NCBI RefSeq assembly: GCF_030523955.1 | Contig: NZ_JAUNHL010000005.1 | Coordinates: 1 to 64,000 of the forward strand | DNA length: 64,000 bases | Reading direction: 5' to 3' | Origin: Neisseria sp. | GTDB lineage: Bacteria > Pseudomonadota > Gammaproteobacteria > Burkholderiales > Neisseriaceae | Shown: positions 52,270 to 60,305 of the stretch, piece after piece | How the letters are laid out: every line of letters begins with the position of its first letter | How positions within the stretch are numbered: position 1 is the stretch's first letter | Made by a program: the position numbers and the translations under genes | Notes under the pieces: model-generated | What the model saw: the letters and a program-made list of their open reading frames with translations, nothing else | Database searches by the model: none | Told to the model about the DNA's origin: nothing

Positions 52270-53004
52270 ATGAAAAGCCGCGTTATCCGCGTAAGCGCCC
52301 GCAACACCGTAACCATACGCCGCATCATGATGCGGCAGAGCATGGCCGGGCGCATCGTGTCGGGCAGCAAAATCCTGCCGCAGCCCCAACGCGACATCCG
52401 CATCGCCGCGGGCGAAATATTCTGTTTCGAGCGGCGCAGCGAATGGCAGATTATCCAGCAGGCCGCGCTGGGCAAGCCCTATGCGGCCGAACTGCTGCTG
52501 ATTGGCCAAAGCGACATCGACGCCTTCGCCGCGCAAAGCCCCGCGCCCCGCACCTTCGCGTTCCACACCCGCCCCGATGCCGCGATGGCCGCCGCTTGGC
52601 AGAAACTGGCGCAGGCGGCCGAACCCGAGCGCGCCGACGTGCTGCACCTGCTCGCCCTGCTTGATGCGCAAGGCTGGCGGTTTTCGCAAGGCGAAACCCT
52701 CTCTGCCACCGAAAAACTCGAGCGCCTGCTCGCCGCCCAACTGCACCTGCCGTGGACGCAAACCCAAGCCGCCGCCGCGCTCGGCCTGAGCACCAGCACC
52801 CTCAAACGCCGTCTGCACGCCGAACACACCAGCTTTGCCGTGCTGCTGCGCCAACTGCGCATGGAAAACGCCCTGTTTCTGCTGATGGGCCAACCGATTA
52901 GCGTCGGCAACGCAGCCGCCGCCTGCGGCTACCGTTCCCCCGGCCGCTTCGCCGCCGCGTTCAAACAGCATTTCGGTTTTCTGCCTTCCGAATTGCAAAA
53001 TTGA
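52270..53004 (+). CDS. AraC-family transcriptional regulator
   Basis: The 244-residue protein has an N-terminal sensor region of about 130 residues without a recognisable ligand site. A C-terminal pair of helix-turn-helix motifs follows (about 165-240: TQAAAALGLSTSTLKRRLH and ISVGNAAAACGYRSPGRFAAAFKQHF). Translation from 52270 (MKSRVIRV) is preferred. An in-frame start at 52210 would use residues encoded by the miniature element. The element is so close that the native promoter may be lost. GC content is well above that of neighbouring cyaY. Confidence 0.85.
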   Translation: MKSRVIRVSARNTVTIRRIMMRQSMAGRIVSGSKILPQPQRDIRIAAGEIFCFERRSEWQIIQQAALGKPYAAELLLIGQSDIDAFAAQSPAPRTFAFHTRPDAAMAAAWQKLAQAAEPERADVLHLLALLDAQGWRFSQGETLSATEKLERLLAAQLHLPWTQTQAAAALGLSTSTLKRRLHAEHTSFAVLLRQLRMENALFLLMGQPISVGNAAAACGYRSPGRFAAAFKQHFGFLPSELQN

Positions 53005-53018
53005 GCCAATCGGGCTAA

Positions 53019-53030
53019 AGGCCGTCTGAA
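53019..53030 (+). repeat. Single AG-DUS (foreign uptake dialect)
   Basis: The exact AGGCCGTCTGAA uptake sequence typical of N. meningitidis-related species, lying 15 bp after the AraC gene. The window's prevailing dialect is TGCCTGTCTGAA. Confidence 0.9.
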
Positions 53031-53092
53031 AAAACACCTATGCTGCGGCATTCACTCTAACATCCGAAAATTAGCACGATATTAGGAAACCC

Positions 53093-53851
53093 ATGCCAAA
53101 CAACACCCCCAGCCAACACTGGCAGGCCGACGCCTATGCCCGCAACGCCCGTTTCGTAGCCGACTACGGCACACCGTTAATCGACCTGCTTGCTCCGCAG
53201 CCGCACGAACGCATCTTGGATTTGGGCTGCGGCGACGGCGTGCTCACCCAAAAAATCGCCGATACCGGCTGCGACACCGTCGGCCTCGACGGCAGCGCCG
53301 AACTGGTGGCCGCCGCCCGCACCCTCGGCCTCAACGCCGTGCAGGGCGACGGCCAAAAACTGGCGTTCAAACACGAATTCGATGCCGTATTCTCCAACGC
53401 CGCCCTGCATTGGATGACCGACGCCGAAGCCGTGGTGGCCGGCGTGGCGCAAGCCCTGAAACCGGGCGGGCGCTTCGTGGGCGAATTCGGCGGCAGCGGC
53501 AACATCGCCGCCTTTCAGACGGCCTTGCGGCAAGCCCTGCACGCACGCGGCCTGCAAGCGCGCGAATGCTGGTATTTTCCCACCGCCGAAACCTACCGCG
53601 CCCTGCTCGAACAACACGGCTTCAGCGTGCCCCATATCACCCTGTTCCCCCGCCCCACGCCGCTGCCCACCGGCGCCGCCGGCTGGCTGGACACCTTCGC
53701 CGAGCCGATGCTGCCCGCCATGAGCAACGCCGAACACGCCGCCGTGCTGGCCGAAGCCGCCGCCGCCGCCGAAACCCTGCTGCCGCACGAAAACGGCCAA
53801 ACCATCGCCGACTACGTGCGCCTGAGATTTGTGGCGGTTTACGGCGGGTAG
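53093..53851 (+). CDS. Class I SAM-dependent methyltransferase (Tam/BioC-like fold)
   Basis: 252 residues. Motif I is ILDLGCGDGVLTQKIA (residues 39-54), with acidic loop VGLDGSAELV, motif II FDAVFSNAALHWMTDAE and LKPGGRFVGEFGG. The overall pattern is like trans-aconitate methyltransferase, but the substrate is unknown. It contains an exact AG-DUS in reverse (TTCAGACGGCCT, 53514-53525) inside the coding sequence. It is GC-rich with strongly biased third positions. It probably belongs to the same transferred segment as the AraC gene. Confidence 0.88.
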   Translation: MPNNTPSQHWQADAYARNARFVADYGTPLIDLLAPQPHERILDLGCGDGVLTQKIADTGCDTVGLDGSAELVAAARTLGLNAVQGDGQKLAFKHEFDAVFSNAALHWMTDAEAVVAGVAQALKPGGRFVGEFGGSGNIAAFQTALRQALHARGLQARECWYFPTAETYRALLEQHGFSVPHITLFPRPTPLPTGAAGWLDTFAEPMLPAMSNAEHAAVLAEAAAAAETLLPHENGQTIADYVRLRFVAVYGG

Positions 53852-53988
53852 AGGATAGAGAGGGTCGGCGGACGCTTACTTGTCATTCGAGCATGTGCAT
53901 CTATATGCGGCTTTACTTGTGGCAGCAAGCGATAACCATGCAATTTTTTTTAAACACAAATCACCGCGTTTTGGAATCTGAAAAGCAA

Positions 53989-54019
53989 ACAAGCCTAAAC
54001 AATGATTGTTTAGGCTTGT
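53989..54019 (-). terminator. Terminator of tRNA-Lys
   Basis: A perfect 13-bp stem, ACAAGCCTAAACA (53989-54001) with TGTTTAGGCTTGT (54007-54019) and a 5-nt loop. A T-rich stretch follows on the minus strand, immediately beyond the tRNA 3' end. Confidence 0.85.
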
Positions 54020-54025
54020 GTAATT

Positions 54026-54101
54026 TGGTGGGTCGTGAAGGATTCGAACCTTCGACCAACGGATTAAAAGTCCGCTGCTCTACCGACTGAGCTAACGACC
54101 C
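54026..54101 (-). tRNA. tRNA-Lys (anticodon TTT)
   Basis: A 76-nt tRNA on the minus strand with the acceptor stem GGGTCGT/ACGACCC, D-arm AGCTCAGTCGGTAGAGC, anticodon loop CTTTTAA (anticodon TTT), T-arm GGTTCGAATCC and an encoded CCA end. It is flanked by a strong promoter and a strong terminator, so it is a single-gene unit. Confidence 0.97.
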
Positions 54102-54112
54102 GAAGAAATGAA

Positions 54113-54141
54113 ACTATACTATCCTGTTCTCGCTGCGTCAA
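54113..54141 (-). promoter_or_regulatory. Sigma70 promoter of tRNA-Lys
   Basis: On the minus strand -35 TTGACG (54136-54141) and -10 TATAGT (54113-54118) are separated by exactly 17 bp. Transcription would begin 5-10 nt before the mature tRNA 5' end. Confidence 0.85.
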
Positions 54142-54259
54142 GCATTTTTCTGAAGAAGTTTAAAATGAAAAGTCATACGGGCAAATCGGGCGGGATTTTA
54201 TCCGTTATAATGGCATGCGTTTAATATCAAATTAATATGCCTGTCTGAAAGAACAATAT

Positions 54260-54820
54260 ATGCAAAATGCAAACAACTTATGCTGGCTCGATATGGAAAT
54301 GACCGGATTAAACCCAGAGCAGAATAAGATTATCGAGGTGGCAATGATCATCACAGATGCCGATTTGAATGTATTGGCGCAATCGGAAGTATATGTTATT
54401 CATCAAAGTGATGAGGTTTTAAACGGCATGGACGAATGGAATACCGCCACCCACGGCCGTACCGGCCTTACCCAACGGGTACGCGATTCCCGTTTAACGG
54501 AAGCCGAAGCGGAGCAAAAACTGCTGGATTTTATGTCTGCCTGGATTCCCGAGAAAGCCTCGCCGATGTGCGGCAACACCATTCATCAAGACCGCCGCTT
54601 TATGGTGCGCTACATGCCCAAGCTCGAGGCATATTTCCACTACCGCAATCTGGACGTTTCCACCCTGAAAGAATTGGCGCGCCGCTGGCATCCGGCGGTA
54701 GCCAAAGGCGTGGTAAAACGCGGTTCGCATCAAGCGTTGGACGATATTCTGGAGAGTATTGAGGAAATGCGTTATTACCGCGAACATTTTTTAAAATTGC
54801 CCGCCGCCCAACAAAGTTAA
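54260..54820 (+). CDS. orn: Oligoribonuclease
   Basis: Degrades 2-5 nt RNA fragments and linear dinucleotides such as pGpG. The 186-residue DEDDh exonuclease has D11-M-E13 in LDMEMTGL, the ENKIIEVA-like region, TIHQDRRF and the final HQALDDI motif. A TG-wadDUS (54239-54250) lies 9 bp upstream of the ATG and overlaps the leader. Confidence 0.97.
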   Translation: MQNANNLCWLDMEMTGLNPEQNKIIEVAMIITDADLNVLAQSEVYVIHQSDEVLNGMDEWNTATHGRTGLTQRVRDSRLTEAEAEQKLLDFMSAWIPEKASPMCGNTIHQDRRFMVRYMPKLEAYFHYRNLDVSTLKELARRWHPAVAKGVVKRGSHQALDDILESIEEMRYYREHFLKLPAAQQS

Positions 54821-54925
54821 TGTTTCAGACAGGCATCATTACTTATGGCAAGCTTAACCGACTTCGCCCCGATTGGCACCGCTCGCACCATCATCAGGTA
54901 GCTTGCCGGCGTGCCGATTTACAAT

Positions 54926-54968
54926 AAACCGCCCGCCGGAGCGAAAAATGGTGGCGGTTTTGTTATTT
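54926..54968 (+). terminator. Rho-independent terminator upstream of pgi
   Basis: The stem AAACCGCC (54926-54933) / GGCGGTTT (54953-54960) is followed by TGTTATTT. It probably ends the orn transcript; an uptake sequence (54824-54835) also follows the orn stop codon. Confidence 0.65.
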
Positions 54969-55079
54969 AAAGTTTTTACCGGCCTGCAAACCTCCATAAA
55001 AAATACTAAAAACTGAAAAGCCGCCCTACAGAAAACCTGTATGATGATAAAAAACCCTGTTCACCTAAGAGAAGAAACC

Positions 55080-56717
55080 ATGAACCCCACCCTCACCCCC
55101 GCTTGGCAACAATTGGCCGCTCATCAGGCCGCTACCGAATCCGTTCACATGCGCGAGCAGTTCGCCGCCGAACCCGACCGTTTCGAGCGCATGCACGAAC
55201 GCCTACCCGGCATGCTGGTTGATTTCAGCAAAAACCGCATTTCCGAAGAAACACTGGATTTATTGTGCCAACTGGCCGAACAAACCGGCATCAAAGAGAA
55301 GCTGCAAGCCATGCGCGAAGGTGAGTTGGTGAATTACAGCGAACAGCGCGCCGCACTGCACACCGCCTTGCGCCTACCCGCCAATGCCGCACCGGTGTAT
55401 GTGCGCGGAGAAAACGTGGTGCCTCTGCTGCATCAGGCATTGGATGCAGCGCTCTCGTTTGCAGAACAGGTATTGAGCGGCGAGCACAAAGGCGCTACCG
55501 GCGAGCGCATCACCGATTTGGTTCACATCGGCATCGGCGGTTCCGATCTCGGCCCGCAGATGGCGGCATTGGCCTTGCAACGTTTCTGGCGCAACGTGCG
55601 CGTCCATTTTGTCGCCAACGCCGATGATGCGGCGATTGCCAATGTGCTGGCGCAAGTCAAAGCCGAAACCACCTTATTTAGCATCGCCAGCAAATCCTTC
55701 GGTACGCCGGAAACCTTGCTCAACGCCCATGCCGCACGCAATTGGTTTTTACAGCAGGGCATGAAAGAGACCGATATCCGCCAACATTTCATCGCCATTT
55801 CCACCAATCATCAAGCCGTACAAGCCTTCGGCATTGCACCGGAGCGCACTTTCGCCATGTTCGACTGGGTAGGCGGCCGCTATTCCGTGTGGTCGGCCAT
55901 CGGTTTTCCGCTGATGGTGGCGGTAGGCGCCGAGCGTTTCCGCGAGTTTCTCGCCGGCGCGCACGCGATGGACGAACATTTCTTCAACACCCCCTTCCGC
56001 CACAACATCCCGGTATTGCTGGCGCTCCTGGGCATTTGGTACAGCAACTTTTACGGCGCCGAGAGCCATGCGGTGATTCCGTACAGCCACCCGCTGCGCC
56101 GTTTTGCCGCCCATTTGCAACAACTGGATATGGAAAGCAACGGCAAACACACTACCGCGATCGCCGGAGAAGAAGTCGATTGGCAAACCGGCCCGATTAT
56201 CTGGGGCGAAGAAGGCGTTAACTGCCAGCACGCCTTTTTCCAACTGATCCACCAAGGCACGCGCCTGATTCCGGTGGACTTTATCGTACCGATGTCCACT
56301 CCTTACGGCATCGGCCGCCAGCACCGTTTCCTCGTCGCCAACGCCTTTGCCCAAGCCGAAGCGCTGATGCGCGGCAAAACCTTTGACGAAGCCTATGCCT
56401 CGCTTGGCGCCACCCCTGAAGCCGAACGCGCCGAATTGGCACGCCAAAACGTGTTCCACGGCAACCGCCCGAGCAACACCATTTTGGTGGACGACATCAC
56501 CCCCTATACTTTGGGCATGCTGATTGCGATGTATGAACACAAAGTGGTTACCCAAGGCGCGGTGTGGGACATCAACTCCTTCGACCAATGGGGCGTGGAA
56601 TACGGCAAAGTGCTGGCCAAAACCATCGAACCCGAGCTGGCCGGCGAAGCACAGCCTGCCCACGACAGCTCCACCAACGGCTTGATCGCCTATTTCCACG
56701 AACGCCAAAGCCGGTAA
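55080..56717 (+). CDS. pgi: Glucose-6-phosphate isomerase
   Basis: Interconverts glucose-6-phosphate and fructose-6-phosphate. The 545-residue protein has the two PGI signatures: FDWVGGRYSVWSAIGFPL and, near the C-terminus, INSFDQWGVEYGK. It also has the active-site segments VHIGIGGSDLGPQ and SKSFGTPETL. The ATG at 55080 follows AGAGAAG; two ATGs about 39 bp upstream lack such a site. Ends at a GC-rich terminator. Confidence 0.97.
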   Translation: MNPTLTPAWQQLAAHQAATESVHMREQFAAEPDRFERMHERLPGMLVDFSKNRISEETLDLLCQLAEQTGIKEKLQAMREGELVNYSEQRAALHTALRLPANAAPVYVRGENVVPLLHQALDAALSFAEQVLSGEHKGATGERITDLVHIGIGGSDLGPQMAALALQRFWRNVRVHFVANADDAAIANVLAQVKAETTLFSIASKSFGTPETLLNAHAARNWFLQQGMKETDIRQHFIAISTNHQAVQAFGIAPERTFAMFDWVGGRYSVWSAIGFPLMVAVGAERFREFLAGAHAMDEHFFNTPFRHNIPVLLALLGIWYSNFYGAESHAVIPYSHPLRRFAAHLQQLDMESNGKHTTAIAGEEVDWQTGPIIWGEEGVNCQHAFFQLIHQGTRLIPVDFIVPMSTPYGIGRQHRFLVANAFAQAEALMRGKTFDEAYASLGATPEAERAELARQNVFHGNRPSNTILVDDITPYTLGMLIAMYEHKVVTQGAVWDINSFDQWGVEYGKVLAKTIEPELAGEAQPAHDSSTNGLIAYFHERQSR

Positions 56718-56735
56718 AACAAGGTTTACCTGCCA

Positions 56736-56770
56736 AACGCCGCCCCATCTTTTATCCGGGCGGCGTTTTT
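56736..56770 (+). terminator. Terminator of pgi
   Basis: The stem AACGCCGCCC (56736-56745) / GGGCGGCGTT (56758-56767) is followed by TTTTT, starting 19 nt past the pgi stop codon. The Correia-like element begins directly after the T-run. Confidence 0.85.
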
Positions 56771-56876
56771 TATAGCAGATTTAATTACTTCGATACAAGG
56801 CAGCAAGCCGCAGACAGTACAAGTAGTACGGCAAGGCGCAGCAACGCCGTAGCGAAAGTTAAGTTAATCTGCCATA
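56771..56876. repeat. Correia-like element, short form
   Basis: Bounded by TATAGCAGATTTAA and TTAATCTGCCATA. The core GCAGACAGTACAAGTAGTAC is identical to that of other copies. It abuts the pgi terminator. Confidence 0.88.
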
Positions 56877-56986
56877 TCATCCCTTACATCCGACAACAGG
56901 CGTACAATAAATAAAAGCCGATACCCGCCAACGGCTTGGATCCGTTTCCAAAATACCGGCAACATCGGCAATCACGGAGCACCGCC

Positions 56987-57256
56987 ATGGCTAAAAAATT
57001 CCCCCTGCACCCCAAACACCCCGAGCGCATTTGCTGGGGCTGCGACAAATATTGCAGCGCCGAAGACTTATTATGCGGCAACGGCAGCGAGCGCATCCAA
57101 CACCCCTGCGAAATGGACGGCGACGAATGGTACCGCAACGGCGACTGGAGCAACCTCTTAACCGAAGCGCAAATGCGCGAAGCCGGCATCATCCCGATTG
57201 TGCCGGCGCCAAGCGTGAAACCGCATATCAAACTGCCTTTAAAAAACAAACATTAA
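56987..57256 (+). CDS. DUF3079-family small protein
   Basis: An 89-residue protein starting MAKKFPLHPKHPERICWGCD with four cysteines in two pairs (CWGC, CSAEDLLC), a pattern that could bind a metal, and the typical NGSERIQHPCEMDGDEWY segment of DUF3079. No function is known for the family. The start at 56987 follows GGAG. The C-terminal 30 residues are less conserved. Confidence 0.85.
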   Translation: MAKKFPLHPKHPERICWGCDKYCSAEDLLCGNGSERIQHPCEMDGDEWYRNGDWSNLLTEAQMREAGIIPIVPAPSVKPHIKLPLKNKH

Positions 57257-57269
57257 GAAAATTGGTAAA

Positions 57270-57297
57270 TGCCTGTCTGAAAGGTTTCAGACAGGCA
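57270..57297. terminator. Inverted TG-wadDUS pair
   Basis: A perfect 12-bp stem with a 4-nt loop and a following TTT, 14 nt past the DUF3079 gene. Confidence 0.8.
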
Positions 57298-57342
57298 TTT
57301 ACCAAGCATAAGCATCGGAAAAAGTTCGTGCGATATGGTCTG

Positions 57343-57507
57343 GATACCTTTGCAAAAAACTTTTTAATCCTGAATTTATTGATATCTCGTCATACTCGGG
57401 CTTGACCCGAGTATCTGCTTTTTCTTCTCAAACAAACAGATGCTCGGGTCAAGCCCGAGCATGACGCACGTGTTTTCAGGTATCGACAAGAATTTTGCAA
57501 AGGTCTC
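57343..57507. mobile_element. 165-bp GATACC/GGTCTC element, second copy of the palindrome-carrying type
   Basis: Same internal structure as 43037-43202: GCAAAAAACTTTTTAATCCTG, then the CGTCATACTCGGGCTTGACC palindrome, ending TTTTGCAAAGGTCTC. GGTCT occurs at both flanks with a one-base offset. Small differences from the first copy show that they are not recent duplicates. Confidence 0.8.
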
Positions 57508-57675
57508 GGTCTATCAACTTACAAAACACCCACATCCTATTCGGGTTTGTCCGCAGGCATAGCGCAGAAGTTTGAAGGCGCCGAAAGAAATATTGCAAAG
57601 GCCTCACCAATCATGCCTGTCTGAAAACCCGTTACCACCTTCGCCCGCCTGCCCAAGCACCAGCCTTTGCGTTAA

Positions 57676-58419
<744 letters not shown>

Positions 58420-58444
58420 GCCGCTTTACTTACCCGCAAAAAGT

Positions 58445-58481
58445 TTCAGACAGGCATTTTCATTAGAAATGCCTGTCTGAA
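58445..58481. repeat. Inverted TG-wadDUS pair
   Basis: TTCAGACAGGCA (58445-58456) and TGCCTGTCTGAA (58470-58481). The stem extends to AGTTTCAGACAGGCATTT, so the hairpin is strong; it follows murU by 25 nt. Confidence 0.85.
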
Positions 58482-58506
58482 ACTTTTGAACGGTGCTTGA
58501 TAGAGT

Positions 58507-58546
58507 TATAGCGGATTTAATGACTTCGATACAAAGCAGCAAGGCT
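58507..58546. repeat. Correia-like fragment (left end)
   Basis: TATAGCGGATTTAATGACTT followed by CGATACAAAGCAGCAAGGC matches the left part of the complete copies, then diverges. Confidence 0.7.
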
Positions 58547-58669
58547 TGTTTTGTTTGGCAAACGGCGGCTGTTTTTTCAGACAGGCAGAAAGCTTTTGCA
58601 CAGCCCGGAAAAAGTTGATTTGCCGCCATAATCGGAATGCCCCAATTATGGCGTGCATATTAACTGTTC

Positions 58670-58699
58670 AGGCCGTCTGAAAAGGTTTTCAGACGGCCT
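58670..58699. repeat. Inverted AG-DUS pair upstream of fic
   Basis: AGGCCGTCTGAA (58670-58681) and TTCAGACGGCCT (58688-58699) with a 6-nt loop. These are exact uptake sequences of the AG dialect and mark the left edge of the fic-uvrD segment. Confidence 0.9.
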
Positions 58700-58750
58700 T
58701 TTGTGCTAAACTCACGCAATATTAAACAAATTGCGAGAGTTTGAGAAACC

Positions 58751-60247
58751 ATGAAAGTTACCAAACCACCCAAAATAGAAAACATTCTGTTGGATAACGT
58801 ATTCACAAAAATAGAAAATCTTTTCGAGCAGCTTCTTCCCGAAGCCAACCAACAGATACAGCAATTGGAAAATACTCTGGTTTCGGAAACAGAAAAAGAA
58901 ACTGCCGGCAAGCCGTTGAAAACCGTCGGTTTGAATTTGCATCTGCCCCAAGAACAAACTTTGCATGAAGCAGAAGCCCTATACAAAGAATATTACTCTT
59001 TAATAACTACCCACAAAGCCACCGACAACCAAGGCCGTTATTTATATTGGGATAAAATCAAATATAAATACGGCAAACAGGCGGAGTTGGTTTGGGCGGC
59101 CACCAAAATCAACCGCTTGGCGGGTAAAAAGAAAATTACCTGTTTTCCCAATCATGAATTCAGTTTCTGCGTTCCCGACAGCATGCAGGCGCTGCTGCAT
59201 TTTATCGATCAAAAATGCGGCAGCCATATCTTGCTTTCAGACGGCGCAACGCTGTCGGAAGCAGATAAAAAAACTTTGATGATGGAAGAGTCCATTACTT
59301 CCGCCCAGCTCGAGGGAGCCGTTACCACACGCCAAGCCGCAAAAGAGTTGCTGGAATCGCGGCGGAAAAAACCGAAAGACAAGCATGAAAGAATGATCGT
59401 AAACAACCATAGGCTGATGCAGAAAGCAGCAGGCCTGAAAAGCGAACCTTTAAGCATAGACTTAATTTTATCGCTGCACCGCACCGCCACCGAAGACGCC
59501 ATCGACAATCAGGCCGTTTCAGGGGAGTTCCGTCAATCCGACGATATTCATATTGCCGACTACGACGGCAATCATATCTACCAGCCGCCGAAATTCAGCG
59601 AAGTGCCGCAACTGATGCAGTCGTTATGCGATTTTGCCAACACCGAACATGACGGCATCAATAATGCTCTGTTTATCCACCCCGTTGCCAAAGCCATCAT
59701 GCTGCACTTCTTTATCGGCTACATACACCCGTTCGGCGACGGCAACGGCCGCACCGCAAGAGCTTTGTTTTATTGGTTTATGCTGAAAAACGGCTACACC
59801 CTGTTTGAATACATTTCCATCAGCCGCCTGCTGAACAAAGCCCCTGCAAAATATGCCCAATCTTATCTGTATACGGAATCCGACGATTTGGATTTAACCT
59901 ATTTCATTTATTACCAACTGGACATTGTCAAACGCGCCATTTCGGATTTGCAGGCTTATGTGAAACGACAGTCGGCCGAACTGCAAAATTTCACCGCCCA
60001 AATTACCCGTTTTGCCAAAACCAACGGCCTGAACCGCCGGCAGATTGAAATACTCCAAACCGCCGTAAAAGAGCCGGGCAGGATTTTTACCGTCAAAGAC
60101 GTAGCGGCACAATTTCAAACTGCCGAAAACACATCCCGCACCGACTTGAAGAAATTATCGGTTTTAGGATTGATGGAAACTTTGAAAACAGGCAATGCCG
60201 TTGATTTTATTGCCATAGAAGATTTAACAGAACGACTGAAACAATAA
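58751..60247 (+). CDS. Fic-domain protein (probable AMP transferase) with winged-helix C-terminus
   Basis: 498 residues. The Fic core motif HPFGDGNGR begins at His326, so all catalytic residues are present. A class II inhibitory motif SAQLEG (residues 184-189; Ser-xxx-Glu-Gly) lies N-terminal to the core, which normally keeps the enzyme off. The C-terminal 100 residues look like a winged-helix DNA-binding domain (RIFTVKDVAAQFQTAENTSRTDLKKL). The first 150 residues are of unknown function. Fic enzymes transfer AMP from ATP to protein hydroxyls. It is flanked by AG-type uptake sequences and is likely acquired. No antitoxin gene is adjacent. Confidence 0.9.
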   Translation: MKVTKPPKIENILLDNVFTKIENLFEQLLPEANQQIQQLENTLVSETEKETAGKPLKTVGLNLHLPQEQTLHEAEALYKEYYSLITTHKATDNQGRYLYWDKIKYKYGKQAELVWAATKINRLAGKKKITCFPNHEFSFCVPDSMQALLHFIDQKCGSHILLSDGATLSEADKKTLMMEESITSAQLEGAVTTRQAAKELLESRRKKPKDKHERMIVNNHRLMQKAAGLKSEPLSIDLILSLHRTATEDAIDNQAVSGEFRQSDDIHIADYDGNHIYQPPKFSEVPQLMQSLCDFANTEHDGINNALFIHPVAKAIMLHFFIGYIHPFGDGNGRTARALFYWFMLKNGYTLFEYISISRLLNKAPAKYAQSYLYTESDDLDLTYFIYYQLDIVKRAISDLQAYVKRQSAELQNFTAQITRFAKTNGLNRRQIEILQTAVKEPGRIFTVKDVAAQFQTAENTSRTDLKKLSVLGLMETLKTGNAVDFIAIEDLTERLKQ

Positions 60248-60252
60248 AATCA

Positions 60253-60282
60253 GGCCTGTCTGAAAATATTTTCAGACAGGCC
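60253..60282. terminator. Inverted uptake-sequence pair between fic and uvrD
   Basis: GGCCTGTCTGAA (60253-60264) and TTCAGACAGGCC (60271-60282) form a hairpin between two convergent genes, with a T-run on the right. The core is the wad type with a G in the first base. Confidence 0.8.
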
Positions 60283-60305
60283 TTTCTTTATGTGCCCGCG
60301 TTTTT

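Larger units (their letters stand above)
58420..58750. other. Intergenic region with two uptake dialects
   Basis: Has an inverted TG-wadDUS pair, a Correia fragment (58507-58546), a single TG-wadDUS in reverse (about 58578) and then an inverted AG-DUS pair. No gene is supported. Confidence 0.6.

Noticed and set aside
55749..56708. Open frame of 319 codons on the minus strand
   Set aside because: Antisense to pgi, no ribosome binding site or family features.
58751..60247. Fic as part of a FicT/FicA toxin-antitoxin pair
   Set aside because: The inhibitory motif is inside the same protein and no small antitoxin gene lies directly upstream.
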